From positions 11,843,634 to 11,907,633 of the forward strand of contig CM055114.1 of assembly GCA_029204225.1 (NCBI GenBank): a stretch of 64,000 nt of DNA, in the 5' to 3' direction. Made by a program: the position numbers and the translations under genes. The stretch is from Diphasiastrum complanatum (taxonomy: Eukaryota > Streptophyta > Lycopodiopsida > Lycopodiales > Lycopodiaceae). Below the pieces are notes generated by a model. That model did not search any database and had not been told where the DNA came from. It saw only the letters and a list, made by a program, of their open reading frames with translations. Below are positions 32,838 through 44,200 of the stretch, in pieces (the first letter of the stretch is position 1; the number at the start of each line of letters is the position of its first letter).

Positions 32838-34421
32838 ATGAGCAACCACTGTCTTATTTGTGGCAAAACAGGACACTTCATGGTTGACTGTAAAGTTAAG
32901 AACCAATACTATGCGGAGTGCCCAGACTGTGTTCGCAAACATAGCTTCTAGGATTGTCCTAAACAACTTAACAGGATTCTTCCAGCACGTCATATATCTT
33001 CCGAACCTGTTAGAGTTCTCACTAGAGCACAACGCCAACAACAAGAACAGCAGCAAAATAATCAAAAATCAGCTGACCCACATGGAAGCCACTTGACGGC
33101 TTCCACATTACCAAAAGACTACCCAGACCCAAAAGTGAAACAAAGGCAATACAATGAATTTCGAGATGAGTTTTTTTGAGATGAAGAACATACAGAAAGT
33201 CTGTTATCAGCTCAAATCTCTGAAAATGAGCAATCCCTACAGGGACTTGAAGTATTTTTTGACCTCTTGCAAGCTCAACTCACCATGTCGTTCCATAGCG
33301 CAATAAAATCCTTCATCAAACTTCAACGATATATCCATCGTAGTTTTCAACTGCCTACTATTCCTGATGAATAGCGAAAACCCGAAGAGATTCCTAAAAT
33401 CTTCCAGATTCCTATGAATCTGCTGAATATAGGTGTTGTTAAGGGGACTAGCATCACCCTGCCTTTGTCCTATAAAGACTATCCCGCAGTATCTGCTATC
33501 CTTGATAGCGGATCAGGCGTAAATATAATGGCCTTGTCATTGGCAAAGTCCTGGGGCTTCTATACCCTCGATCAACCACGATATAAACTTCGCATGGCTA
33601 ATCAACGAGTTACAGACCCTGCTGGTCATTTGTCAAATATTAAAGTTCGAATAGCAGGTGTCAAATTTGTGATTGGTTGTGTCATCTTAGACTTACTAGA
33701 AGATAACAGTACTTATAAACTCCTTCTTGGTACACCCTCACTCCAGATGGCAGGTGTTGTCCAAGATTGGAAGCATAGCAAAATCACCTTTGGCAACCAC
33801 GATAAACGAGTCACGGTTGACTCAATAGGCCATGTCAAGCCCACCAAGGTATACGATGATTGGTCATCCACAACATATGACGAATCAGCCAAAAGGCCAC
33901 TATACAAGATCCACGTACATAATCAATTGGGTCATGCACTAGCCACTATGGACTGTGTAGATTCCAATTGATGTCGTATCAAAACTGCTGCAGCAGATGT
34001 GGATATTCTTCCATCTTTTACAAACATTGACACACCCATCATCCCACTTATGATGATTGACCCGATTCCTATAGCTTGGTGCCCAGAATAACCTAGCATC
34101 TCTACCGCCCATGTTTCGGAAGAAGATATTCTTTCCATGGATGATGTAGAGATGACGCATGAACATGTACTCCTCTATCTAGATGCCCAACCTCATCAGC
34201 CAAAATCCATTCCTAAGGAGATCAAGACACCAGGACCGTTGGCTCATGTCCAACTGACATCCAAAATACCCAACACACAAGCATATAGGCCCAAATCCAA
34301 AGTGTATACATGGGATGTGTATCCAGACGAAGTCTGGGATACAATTGACGATGATATAATAAGTGAGGTAACAACACCGCCCACTCAAAAACCGCAAAAA
34401 CCTCGGTTACAAAAAAAATAA
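32838..34421 (+). pseudogene. Retroelement zinc-knuckle + aspartic protease frame with five in-frame stops
   Basis: One reading frame runs from 32838 to 34421 with no frameshift but five internal stops: TAG 32949, TGA 33177, TAG 33372, TGA 33969 and TAA 34089. It opens with a CCHC nucleocapsid knuckle (C-LI-C-GKTG-H-FMVD-C). The middle (33414-33971) is a retropepsin with AILDSGSGVNIMALSLAK (catalytic DSG), IGCVILDLL and LLLGTPSLQ. This is typical of gypsy-type proteases. The rest is acidic and unrecognised (for example KVYTWDVYPDEVWDTIDDDI). No reverse transcriptase follows, so the element is internally deleted, composite, or non-autonomous. Confidence 0.75.
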
Positions 34422-34724
34422 AATCATTGATACAAAATTAACCGAACATCAAAAACAGATGCGTGAGCATTTTTTTTTTTTCCCATAAATACCCATTAGT
34501 CATGGATATTGTAGGTCAACAAATGATAGGCTATACCATATGAAAAGATTTTGCACTCTTAGCCACCTCAGTTCTGTCTATCTGGTATTTCAGGCATACA
34601 AACATTCATCGAGATACACCTTTTTCATAAGAACTTCTACTCTGAGCTACAGTCATATTTTCCCCCTTGAAGTTCTTCACTTGCCTCAAACAACTCTATT
34701 CCTTCATAATGCATTTCTGTAAGA

Positions 34725-36560
34725 TCTCAACTGATGAGATTCGCTCAGATCTCAACCGACGGGATTCGCTCAGATCTCAACCGACGACTTCTGTCAGATC
34801 TTGACTGACGCGACTCACTTAGAACTCGACCAACGCGACTCACTCAGATCTTCGACGCGACTCACTCAAATCTCGACCAATGATTTAAATTCAAAATTTA
34901 ACGAACCAGCACATCCCATCTCGCCGAAACCAAACGACAGCGTCCATAAATGCCAACACCCTGACGCCATTCGCACCTCAGCGAAGTGCAAATTTTTGGA
35001 GTTTTCTGACGACGATCTACTGGCGATCTTCTTACTCTCGTGCACGATCCTAGCGCTCTCTTGTTTTTTGCATCTGTCATTGCTTCCACACCATCTCCAC
35101 TGACTATCAGCCATCATAGTTTGATTACCATTGAGAGCGCCATCACAAACCATCTCCAAACCTAACATCGCCAATGGAAGACACAACATTTGAAACTTTT
35201 CGCATGCTGAGGGGTAGTGTCACGCGAGCATTCACCATGCTCCCGTTACACTATTGAATATCACATCATCACCATAAACACTTGTTTTCATCATCACCAT
35301 CTCCATAAATCTGTTTCCACAAAAATCTACCTTCCCTACATCTCCATCCTTGCCCAATATCTTCACCTCTTCCGCTTTTCGACCGTCTACATTCCATCTT
35401 CTTCACAACCATATACCGACACCTCTGTTTTTCTGAACTTCTACCTCCCATCCTTCTTACCCCACCTCATTCTGTTCCCACCCTTTTATTTCACACCATA
35501 CTTCGTTTAACACACATCATCCACACCGTTCTGTCAAACACACCTCCGCTTTCACACACCTTCCCTTCCGAACCTCAGTCCTTCACAACCATTTCCTTTC
35601 GCACCATACCTTCCTACACACACATATTCCATTCCAACTAAACCCTGTATCACATCCCAACCGGAGCCAGTTCTCCCATCTCAACAGGTGCCTCCTATTC
35701 AACTCTCAACCGACGCGTCCGCTCGAATCCCAACCGACACCTCCGCTCAAATTTCAACCGACACCATGTCTCCCATCTCAACCGACGCCCCCTCTTCAAC
35801 TCTCAACCGACACCTCCGCTCAAATATCAACCGACGCCCTGTCTCCCATCTCAACCGACGCCTCCTCTTCAACCCTCAACCGACGCCTCCGCTCAAATCT
35901 CAACCTACATCTCCATCTCCATAAATCTGTTTCCACATAAATCTACCTTCCCTACATCTCCATCCTTGCCCAATATCTTCACCTCTTCCGCTTTCCGACC
36001 GTCTACATTCCATCTTCATCACAACCATATACCGACACCTCCGTTTTTACGAACTTCTACCTCCCATCCTTCTTACCCCACCTCATTCTGTTCCCACCCT
36101 TTTATTTCACACCATACTTCGTTTAACACACATCATCCACACCGTTCTGTCAAACACACCTCCGCTTTCACACACCTTCCCTTCCGAACCTCAGTCCTTC
36201 ACAGCCATTTCCTTTCGCACCATACCTTCCTACACACACATATTCCATTCGAACTAAACATTGTATCACATCCCAACCGGAGTCAGTTCTCCCATCTCAA
36301 CCGATGCCTCCTGTTCAACTCTCAACCGACGCGTCCGCTCAAATCCCAACCGACACCTCCGCTCAAATTTCAACCGACACCCTGTCTCCCATCTCAACCG
36401 ACGCCCCCTCTTCAACTCTCAACCGACACCTCCGCTCAAATCTCAACCGACGCCTTGTCTCCCATCTCAACCGACGCCTCCTCTTCAACCCTCAACTGAC
36501 ACCTCCGCTCAAATCTCAACCTACACCTCCGCTCAAATCTCAACCGACGTCCTTTTTCTA
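34725..36560. repeat. CAACCGACGCC-type minisatellite with 616-bp tandem duplication
   Basis: A low-purine, C-rich region is built from degenerate short units around CTCAACCGACGCCTCCGCTC, starting as looser copies near 34735-34890 and densest at 35665-35910 and 36275-36550. A larger unit is duplicated in tandem with a period of 616 bp: the segment starting CATCTCCATAAATC at 35298 recurs at 35914. Open frames here are Ser/Thr/Pro-rich products of the repeats and are not considered genes, although one frame runs without a stop into the ORF beginning at 36588. Confidence 0.85.
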
Positions 36561-36587
36561 GAACCCTATTTTTCCAGTTTTTCCATC

Positions 36588-39500
36588 ATGTCTACCAACC
36601 CCGGTTCCAGTTTTGATGACCCTGATGCCAATAAGCTCGACATCCAACTATCCAAATTGGATTTTACTGAGATGCAAAACTAGTACCAGCAGGCAGAATC
36701 CTTCTTTAAGGCAATTGAGTTCCAGATTCTTGTCCTGACGGGGTACCAAAGCCCATACCTGGTACATATGTTATATGCCAATTATAATGCTGCAGCAAGG
36801 TCGTGCTAGCTCATAGTTCCCCCTGTGAGGAACTATGTTTATAACATATCATTTGCGGCGGCCGACTTGCAACCCTTTGGGTTCCCACGAGGACCAAATG
36901 TTGTCACAAGGACGCTCCAAAAGATCGAGCAGACAGCATACTTCAAAAACATAGATCCCTCCGTGGACAAGTGGAAGAACAAGGATGGGTACATAGTTGA
37001 GGCAATCAATGATCAACAGCTACAAGCAGCATGTGCATACTTGACCAATTGCACACAACAACCACAAACCAAGCTGCAGAGGGTACCCATGTCCATGTTC
37101 CACATGATGGCAGATTCACGACTACATGCCCATAACCTCTATGGTTGGGCACAGTTTGCTTTGAACTACCTTCATGAGTGCCTTAAGAACAAAAAGCCAA
37201 TAACCATACTAGGATATCTTATGACAGATATCACTCTTCAACAAGTACAGAATGGACCCAAGCTTCAACAACACCTGCAGCTTGCAGACAAGGCATGGGA
37301 CATTCCCATCGCGTCAAAACAGTCCAAGCGTTCGTGCTCGTGGGCTACTTCACCATCGGGATCCCAACCTAAAAGAGTCAACACTAGTATTCTCCCACTG
37401 GTAGAAAAGCAAAGAAGCCCTCAACCAGACCCACAAGCAGCCGCAACCTCCGAAGTTCAAGAGGCCGATACCTCCAAGGCCCAGTTGCCAGACACAAGGC
37501 AACAGAGGATACAAAGAAAGCTTCAGGCTAGGAGGGCATCACCAACTGGATCAGCATCAGACAGCTCAGCTTCCGATGATGGAAGCTCAACTACAGCCTC
37601 GCAACAACACTCAACACCCTCACACATCATCGACGGGGGTGATGGAGCAAAGACATCTACCACAGCACCATATATGACAACATCACAAGTCGCTGCTCAA
37701 CCAGACAAGGTCACCACCCCACCGACATTGATTACCATGCTAATGCCACCAATGTCACCACATGCACAATTTTTTCTGGGGGGGGAGAGGAGTGGGGAGT
37801 TCCAGTCCCCAGGACACGGAAGCGGCTCAACAGCCACAAGATCAACAACCACAGGCCTAGCAAGTCCACACATTGGACACTTCGCAATATTTTGATGCTA
37901 CAGACCTGATGGAAATAAGCTATGATGAACCAGAGAAGGTGAAGCAGCCAGGAAGAAGTCTGACCCCTCCAATAATCACCACCACAACAACCCCCACTGC
38001 TACTAACATCATTCCTTCACTCCCTCCACCTCCATCTTCAGTTGTAACACAACGCCTATTTTTTGGATTAGCTTCACCCTCCCACACTCTTGATCAGTAC
38101 CCAACCCTCACTAACCCTGAGCAGCCAAATGCTCAATGATCGGCCTATTCGAAGCGAGCTACCACATGCATTGGTTGGTAAGCCAACATCAAATGCTCGA
38201 GAACAAGGTCAAGTACCAGAACCAAGAAATTGCACAACAACATAAGCTGGCCAAGGAAAAAGAAAAAGAGACAATGGAAATCAGATCCGTGATGGTCGGG
38301 CAAAAGACCACTCTTGAAGAGGTCCAGCAGCAACTAAAGCACTAGATTGTCCAGATCGACCAAGTACGGGATGGATTATCGGGTGCAATGACAGTTGATG
38401 CCCCTCTAGTTAAGCCCAAGGATATACAATTACAGGCCCCACAGGCCTCAGCCATCCGGATGGAAAAGTACGTGCGGCTGATCCAAGAACGGGAAGCCAA
38501 GAAAAAGAATTTTGAAAATATTTTGGCCAAGCAAGAGAAGATCATCCTGGAGTCCTAGAAGCAACTAGAAGACACAACGAAGGCCCTGTAGCAAGTCTTG
38601 GACAAGGTGAACCAATTGTGGGACACGGCGTGCAAGGCCCAAGCAGGTGCTCAATCAAAGAAACCACGGGACAATGATGGGAATGATGGAGCAGGAAATC
38701 AGGACGAGCAAACCCAACCATCAAATGGTAGCTCGGGATCAGGTAGCCAAAGAGTCGAAGCTGCTTCTAGAACTTTTTCCCGTCCCCCTCCCACTTTTAG
38801 CCCCTCCTCCTACTCTGCTTTTAATTTTTCCAAAAAATTCATTCCAATTTATCCTACTTTTTCATCTTCCCTCTCTCCACCACCTCCTAGCAGAATAATG
38901 GGCCCATCAAAAGGTTTAGCTGACACGTATGAGTTCCTTCAGCAACTCAACTCCCCCGGTGCAGCATACAATTTGTTAAACCCACCACCTCTCCAACCAA
39001 TCATCTCTGCCCCTCTCTCTCCAAATCACTCCGTCCCTGACCTTCCAGAAACTAACACCAACATTGGGGGTGATGACGACTTCTTGGCAGATCCACCAGA
39101 AGCAAGAAGATTCTCGCCCAAGCAAGACACGGGCGCAGCTGAGCCATCAACAAGCGAGCGAGCCAAAGAAAAAGTTACGGGCACAAAGGCTTTGGATGAT
39201 TACTTGGCAAGGCCACTACAACCACGTAGGACAATTTCTCCTACCAGGTCTAGGGGCAAAATGGCGGATACCAGAGAATCAGAAAGATTTGAGAGGAACC
39301 CTCCCAACATGAGGGGAGGCAAAGACGAGATAGATAAAAGCCAATATTCCACCAGGGCCGAGATCATTGTAGCATTACAACCGCAACCGGAATGGCGTAA
39401 TAAGGTCCTGAAGGATAGCAAGCGGCTCCAAGAATACCTGAAGGCACTGGAATGGAAGCGAGTGGATCCATTTTACATGCCGCTCAAATGTAGAAATCCA

Positions 39501-40155
39501 TGGCCGACAGAAAAGCTACGGGTCGAATTGGTGAACTGGCCAGTGATTCCAAAAATTTCAGAGAGAATCTCCCCCGATGATCTGAGGCTGCAGTTAATTG
39601 ATTTTGGGCACAAATACAAGACGAGTGCCAACCTATGCGTGCAAGAAAGTGCCAAATACTACCGATCTATGGCCTTTTTGATGCAGCAAGAATGTTTTTG
39701 GGATCGAGGTTTAGAACTGATCAAGATCAATCCCAACATAGCCCTCCAGTCGGAAGAAGACATGAGATGATGCCCCGACTATACTACAGAGCGGCCTTCA
39801 TGTCGTCACGATTTTGACCATGGTGGAAGACTGGCAAGAAATGGGCTTTATTGAAAAGATGAGGGAATACCTGGGGCCATTCAACTTCAGAATTAAGCTC
39901 CGCTTCCGAGTATTTGAAGCCCTGGGGCGAAAGATGAGCAAGCAAAAACAAACGGCAAGACGGCGAGGCGAGCAGGACTCGCAAGAGGTTCTCAAGAGGG
40001 CTGGAATGTAGCGGCCATCGAGAGACCTTCATTTTGAAAACAGTTTTGCGGATAATGAGCACCTGGTTTTACAGAAGCGAATGAAGATCCACACTTTTCC
40101 AAGTGCCGAGCGGAATGACATCACCTGTGTTGTAGTGGGTCCTGCAACAGATTAG
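36588..40155 (+). pseudogene. Unrecognised gag-like retroelement frame, broken mostly by TAG stops
   Basis: From the ATG at 36588 (MSTNPGSSFDDPDAN) a long frame can be followed with few breaks. It has TAGs at 36681 and 36807, a frame change next to a G8 run at 37781-37788, a further change near 38140, TAGs at 38343, 38556 and 38589, then an open stretch to 39770 and a last shifted piece to about 40155. The first part (36825-37320) is a compact helical-looking domain (KIEQTAYFKNIDPSVDKW, AHNLYGWAQFALNYLHECLK). It is followed by a long Ser/Pro/Gln-rich linker, a Lys/Glu/Gln-rich probable coiled coil (38136-38560), another Ser/Pro-rich linker and a second compact domain (39340-39770, EWRNKVLKDSKRLQEYLKAL, ECFWDRGLELIKINPNIAL). 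I do not recognise either domain. The layout and the purine-rich TTAGGGGTGGATAA at about 40154-40167 suggest a retroelement structural protein. No enzyme domain is present. Confidence 0.5.
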
Positions 40156-40167
40156 GGGTGGATAATG

Positions 40168-40466
40168 TTAGCGGATTCCAGAGAATCCCCGGATGCCAAG
40201 CCAAGCTGAAGATATTTTGAGTATATCAAGATAAGTATCTTTATCAGAAAACTTCTTCAAGGATTCTGATAATCATCTATCTTCTGATATCTAAAACATT
40301 TGATAATTGTTTTAATCAATTCATTCAGATAGTTTCGTTGCATGTGTTATCACACACAACAATCAGAGTTCTCATTCTGTAGCCAGCTGAAGTTTTCACT
40401 TGATGCGATTATACTCCTTGTTTGATATTAATCAGAGTACATTTTAAGTCCTACTACTGTCATAGT
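40168..40466 (+). other. Possible LTR start after a purine tract
   Basis: TGTTAGCGGATTCC begins directly after the purine-rich string TTAGGGGTGGATAA, as an LTR follows its polypurine tract. The next 250 bp are AT-rich. No second copy was found to confirm it, and the right edge abuts the minus-strand copia remnant. Confidence 0.3.
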
Positions 40467-41298
40467 TCACTTGCATTTGTTGAATCGATTCAGTTTGAAC
40501 ATTCTGTTGCTAACTCTGACGCTTCCGATCCTATTGCCCACTCGCTCCCAACTTCCGCTCACAAACCCACTGATTTCCAACATGGTATTACTATGAACAG
40601 AATCAGTGATTCTACTTATTGAAAACATATTTTTGGTAAGATTTGGAACATGAAGAACATTGGACATGAATTTGACATCACATTTCTGAACCATGACCCA
40701 GGTTTGAAAGCTTCAGGTAGACTCGATAGTAGGTTCATTACTGCATCAGAATCTTCAATGATTGAGCCGGTTGCAGTTATCTACTCCATGAGGTTTTTGA
40801 ATGTCTTGAAATGGCTCAAAATATTGTCTACATCATACATTCTTAGTGTAAAAAAAAATTTCCTCAAATGTAACTTGGATGTAACATCCATGATATCATA
40901 GAGGGGTGCTAGGATGTCCCAAGCATCCTTAGCGGTCTAAGCAGTTCGAATATGACTGATTTGAGAGTCTTTAATGTTCAAAGTAATCAAGGCTCCATTT
41001 GTTGCGCTGCATCGACCTCATGCTTGACCTATGTGCCATCAACGATGTCCCACAGTTCTCTGGCAAGCAATACGACTTTCATCTTGAACTTCTAGAGATG
41101 GTAGTTCTCTCCATCGAGTTTGTCAATTAGAGATGAACTAGAAGATGGATCCATTCTGGTGAAGAGAGCGAGATCGCTAGTAGAGACAACGATATCTAAA
41201 AATTGCTAGTTGCGCACTTTCAAAGAGATGTCTTGATAGAAACAAGACTGAACTGCATGGCAATCCATGTTACTGAACCATTGGCTTTGATACGATGT
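40467..41298 (-). pseudogene. Decayed copia gag-protease remnant
   Basis: Read on the minus strand, a primer-site-like ATCGTATCAAAGCC (about 41282-41298) is followed by a gag segment with MDPSSSSSLIDKLDGENYHL and FKMKVVLLARELWDIVDGT. After many stops comes SNVLHVPNLTKNMFSISRITD (40670-40600 region), the conserved stretch just after the copia protease. It lacks integrase and reverse transcriptase and is heavily mutated. Confidence 0.75.
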
Positions 41299-44200
41299 CA
41301 AAAATCGGTGGGTGTAGCATAAACAAGTTATGACACAAGAGTAGAACTTAGTATCTCGATGGGAATCAAAAATCAGTTCCAAAGATCTGGATCGAGATAC
41401 TAGCAGCGGAAACTTACAACAGACAATTGTGGATCAGAAGTGTGTCAGCATAGCAGCAAGAATCAAAATATATATAGTTTGTGATAATGCACAAATGAAC
41501 AAAAACAGTTGTATGTGGACAAAATGGCACTCTTTGAGTAATAAAAAATAGAGTACATGAGCGTAAAGCAGTGCGCTAATCTGTGAGGCACAAAAATGCA
41601 GAGCTTTAGACGCTTGATCATTGCTAGATGAATTCTCCCTTTTGTCTAAGAAAAATAGTCAGACTAGAAAATAAATTGAATTATCACTAACTGCTAAAAG
41701 TGCAGACTTTATTCTAGATTCATTTGACTTGTAGATGATTGCAGTTCAGTGATCAATACTTGAGAGTATAAGTTTGAATCTACTTAATTTATTAGAATTG
41801 TCCTATAGTAGATAGCCATCATTGTAAATAGTAAATCTATGTACAAGTAGGTGGATTGTCAATGTCGTCCTTTTGATCGCAATGTGGGTCAAAATTGACT
41901 GACAGTACATGTATCGACTTTTTCCTGTATTGAACTTTATAGTTATGTATTGAATAATTCATGAGGGAGTCAAGTAAGTCGAGTAACTCGATGGAGTCAA
42001 GTAATTCGGGAGTCAAGTAAGTCGGGATTCGAGTAAGTCGGGAGTTGAGTTATTCAAGAGTCGATAGTTGATGTTGAAGTCGAAGTCATCGGAGTCGGAC
42101 TTTGAGTTTTGTTGTAGTATAAGTATATATAGATTTCAGGATGCTCATTATTGAATGGATTTGGACCTGAGCATTAAAATCTGACAAGTAAGATAGAAGG
42201 CCCACTAGCGAAACTGACAATGGAACATAATGTACTACGTCAAGAGCAGTGCTCCAAGGTACATCAAAAAGTAAAGTTTTGCATTTTAATAATTCAATTA
42301 TCTAACCACGATTGTCTCAAAAAGCTGATCTGCTTAAAATTAATTTAAAAAGTCTCAACTGGGAGACTGCAAGAGTGATTATAACTCATTAGAAGCTAGC
42401 CTTCTGTTCCTTTGATAGTTTTTGTTCCTATTTTCGTTGCGGTCCATTTGTCTTCTTCTTTTGCAAAGTCTTGTTGTCATCAAGGACAATACGTGATTAG
42501 TATATTAAGCATATGATCATCGTCACACGTAAATGATTTATGAAAATTTTGTAAAACAATAATTGTGTGTGTCTATGTTATTGAGATTTCACAAATCTAG
42601 CTTGACTAGTTTGTTGTAATTCCACTTGTAAGTGATGATATGGCACATACCATATGTAAAGATGCTTAGCCCTATGCCTAATCATGTAAATTCCCCACAC
42701 ATGGTCTATTGGCATCTTTACAAATGAGTACAAAATGTACATTAGCATTGTAGAGAGAATGTAGAACTATTTTTGGCAAGTTTTATCTTGAGGTCAATGC
42801 TAGGCTTGATGGACTATTTTAGGATTTTAACTTTAGGTTTAGGTCAAGCATGGTTGAAGGGTAACCCTAAACCCTAAATTTGAGATGGATATGTATGTAT
42901 ATCCATGAGATTTTGTCATAGATAACGATGAAAAATCAAGAGTGTCATTGTGTGGCGAGTTAGAGCTTTGTTATGTGAGTGACCTTATACATTTAATGCA
43001 TTGATTGAAAGGTAATGAGGTTGATTACAAGTCTTGAAAGATTGTTGAACCTTTCTATGGAGTGTTTGATCAAATCTACGTGCCATTTGTGGAGTTATAA
43101 GCTAGCTTTGTTTCTAGCTCATAGTTTGGATCTAGATCAATCAAATGTGATTCTCCTTTAGCATTGATTGGGATTCATTTTGCTGCAAATTCTTTTCGTG
43201 TGTGTGTGTGTGTGTGTGTAATTGATCTATCATAAGACTATCACAAAAGCAGTCATGGTCTAATTCGTTACATTAATGTAAGTGCAACATTTTGAAGTTG
43301 ACGTTTAATGCCTACCATTGAGATATAAGGATAGTCTTTCAATAATTCATCTTAGTAGGTGAATAGCTTTATTTTGAGTGGTGACATGGAAAATGTCGAT
43401 TGGCATTTTTTGGGTATCTTGGTTGATTGGTCAAAAACCTTTTTGGCATTTCTATGTTGAAGTAGAATGCCATCGACATTTTACTTTGACACAAACCTTC
43501 ATTTTCAACTTTTGAATATTGATATACATTTTCAACCTACAAAAATCACATGTAAAGATGCAGAGAATGTTGATTGACATTTCTCACATATGTAAAATCA
43601 TGAGTACATGTGCAGAGAATGTTGATCGTTGATAAGTTTTTTGTATTTATGCAAGGAAAACACTAGTTGGTGGATCCAAAGGGTTTTCCTTCATTTGAAC
43701 TTTAATTTTATATACAAGACTGCAATCTAAATTAAAAATTGGACTTGAAGAAGTGAATGAATACATCATGGAGTGACCTACTTGATGAAGCTATTGCCAT
43801 GATTGATGTAGATATTATATATTGTGTGGCCAACTTTCGCCCACTATTATCAATAAGCATTTACCAGGCTTAGCTATGAGTATGGCTGTTGCCGCACTTC
43901 CAATTTCCAGCTTATTCCATGCTAAAAACAGTATGAAATCTTCATGACATGATGGACTTCACGAGCATAATTACAAAGATCTGTACTTCTTGGAGTCTAG
44001 ATTGGCATACATTTGTTCTGATTTAGAACTAGAATTATGTACTATGTTCATAGTTAAAGCACATCAAATGCAAAACTCTTATTCTTACTTGCAGATCAGA
44101 TTGAGACAGTACTGCTTGATTAACGCATTTGTAAAGAGGTATAATAGCAACTGCCCGATATATTATTGAAGAAAAAGTGAGATGGGCTTTACAAATAACT

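Noticed and set aside
33414-33971. Endogenous pararetrovirus interpretation of the protease frame
   Set aside because: No movement protein, coat or reverse transcriptase region was recognised. The zinc knuckle and protease fit a gypsy-type element equally well.
32838-39770. Idea that TAG is read as an amino acid (stop reassignment) in these frames
   Set aside because: TAG and TGA both occur, frameshifts are also present, and the host genes in the window use normal stops. Pseudogene decay is simpler.
31950-40460. One single LTR retrotransposon spanning 32-40 kb
   Set aside because: The LTR-like segments at both ends do not match each other by eye and no target duplication was found.
42862-42879. 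Telomere-repeat-like TAACCCTAAACCCTAAAT
   Set aside because: Only about two units, compatible with a telo-box or chance; not an interstitial telomere array.
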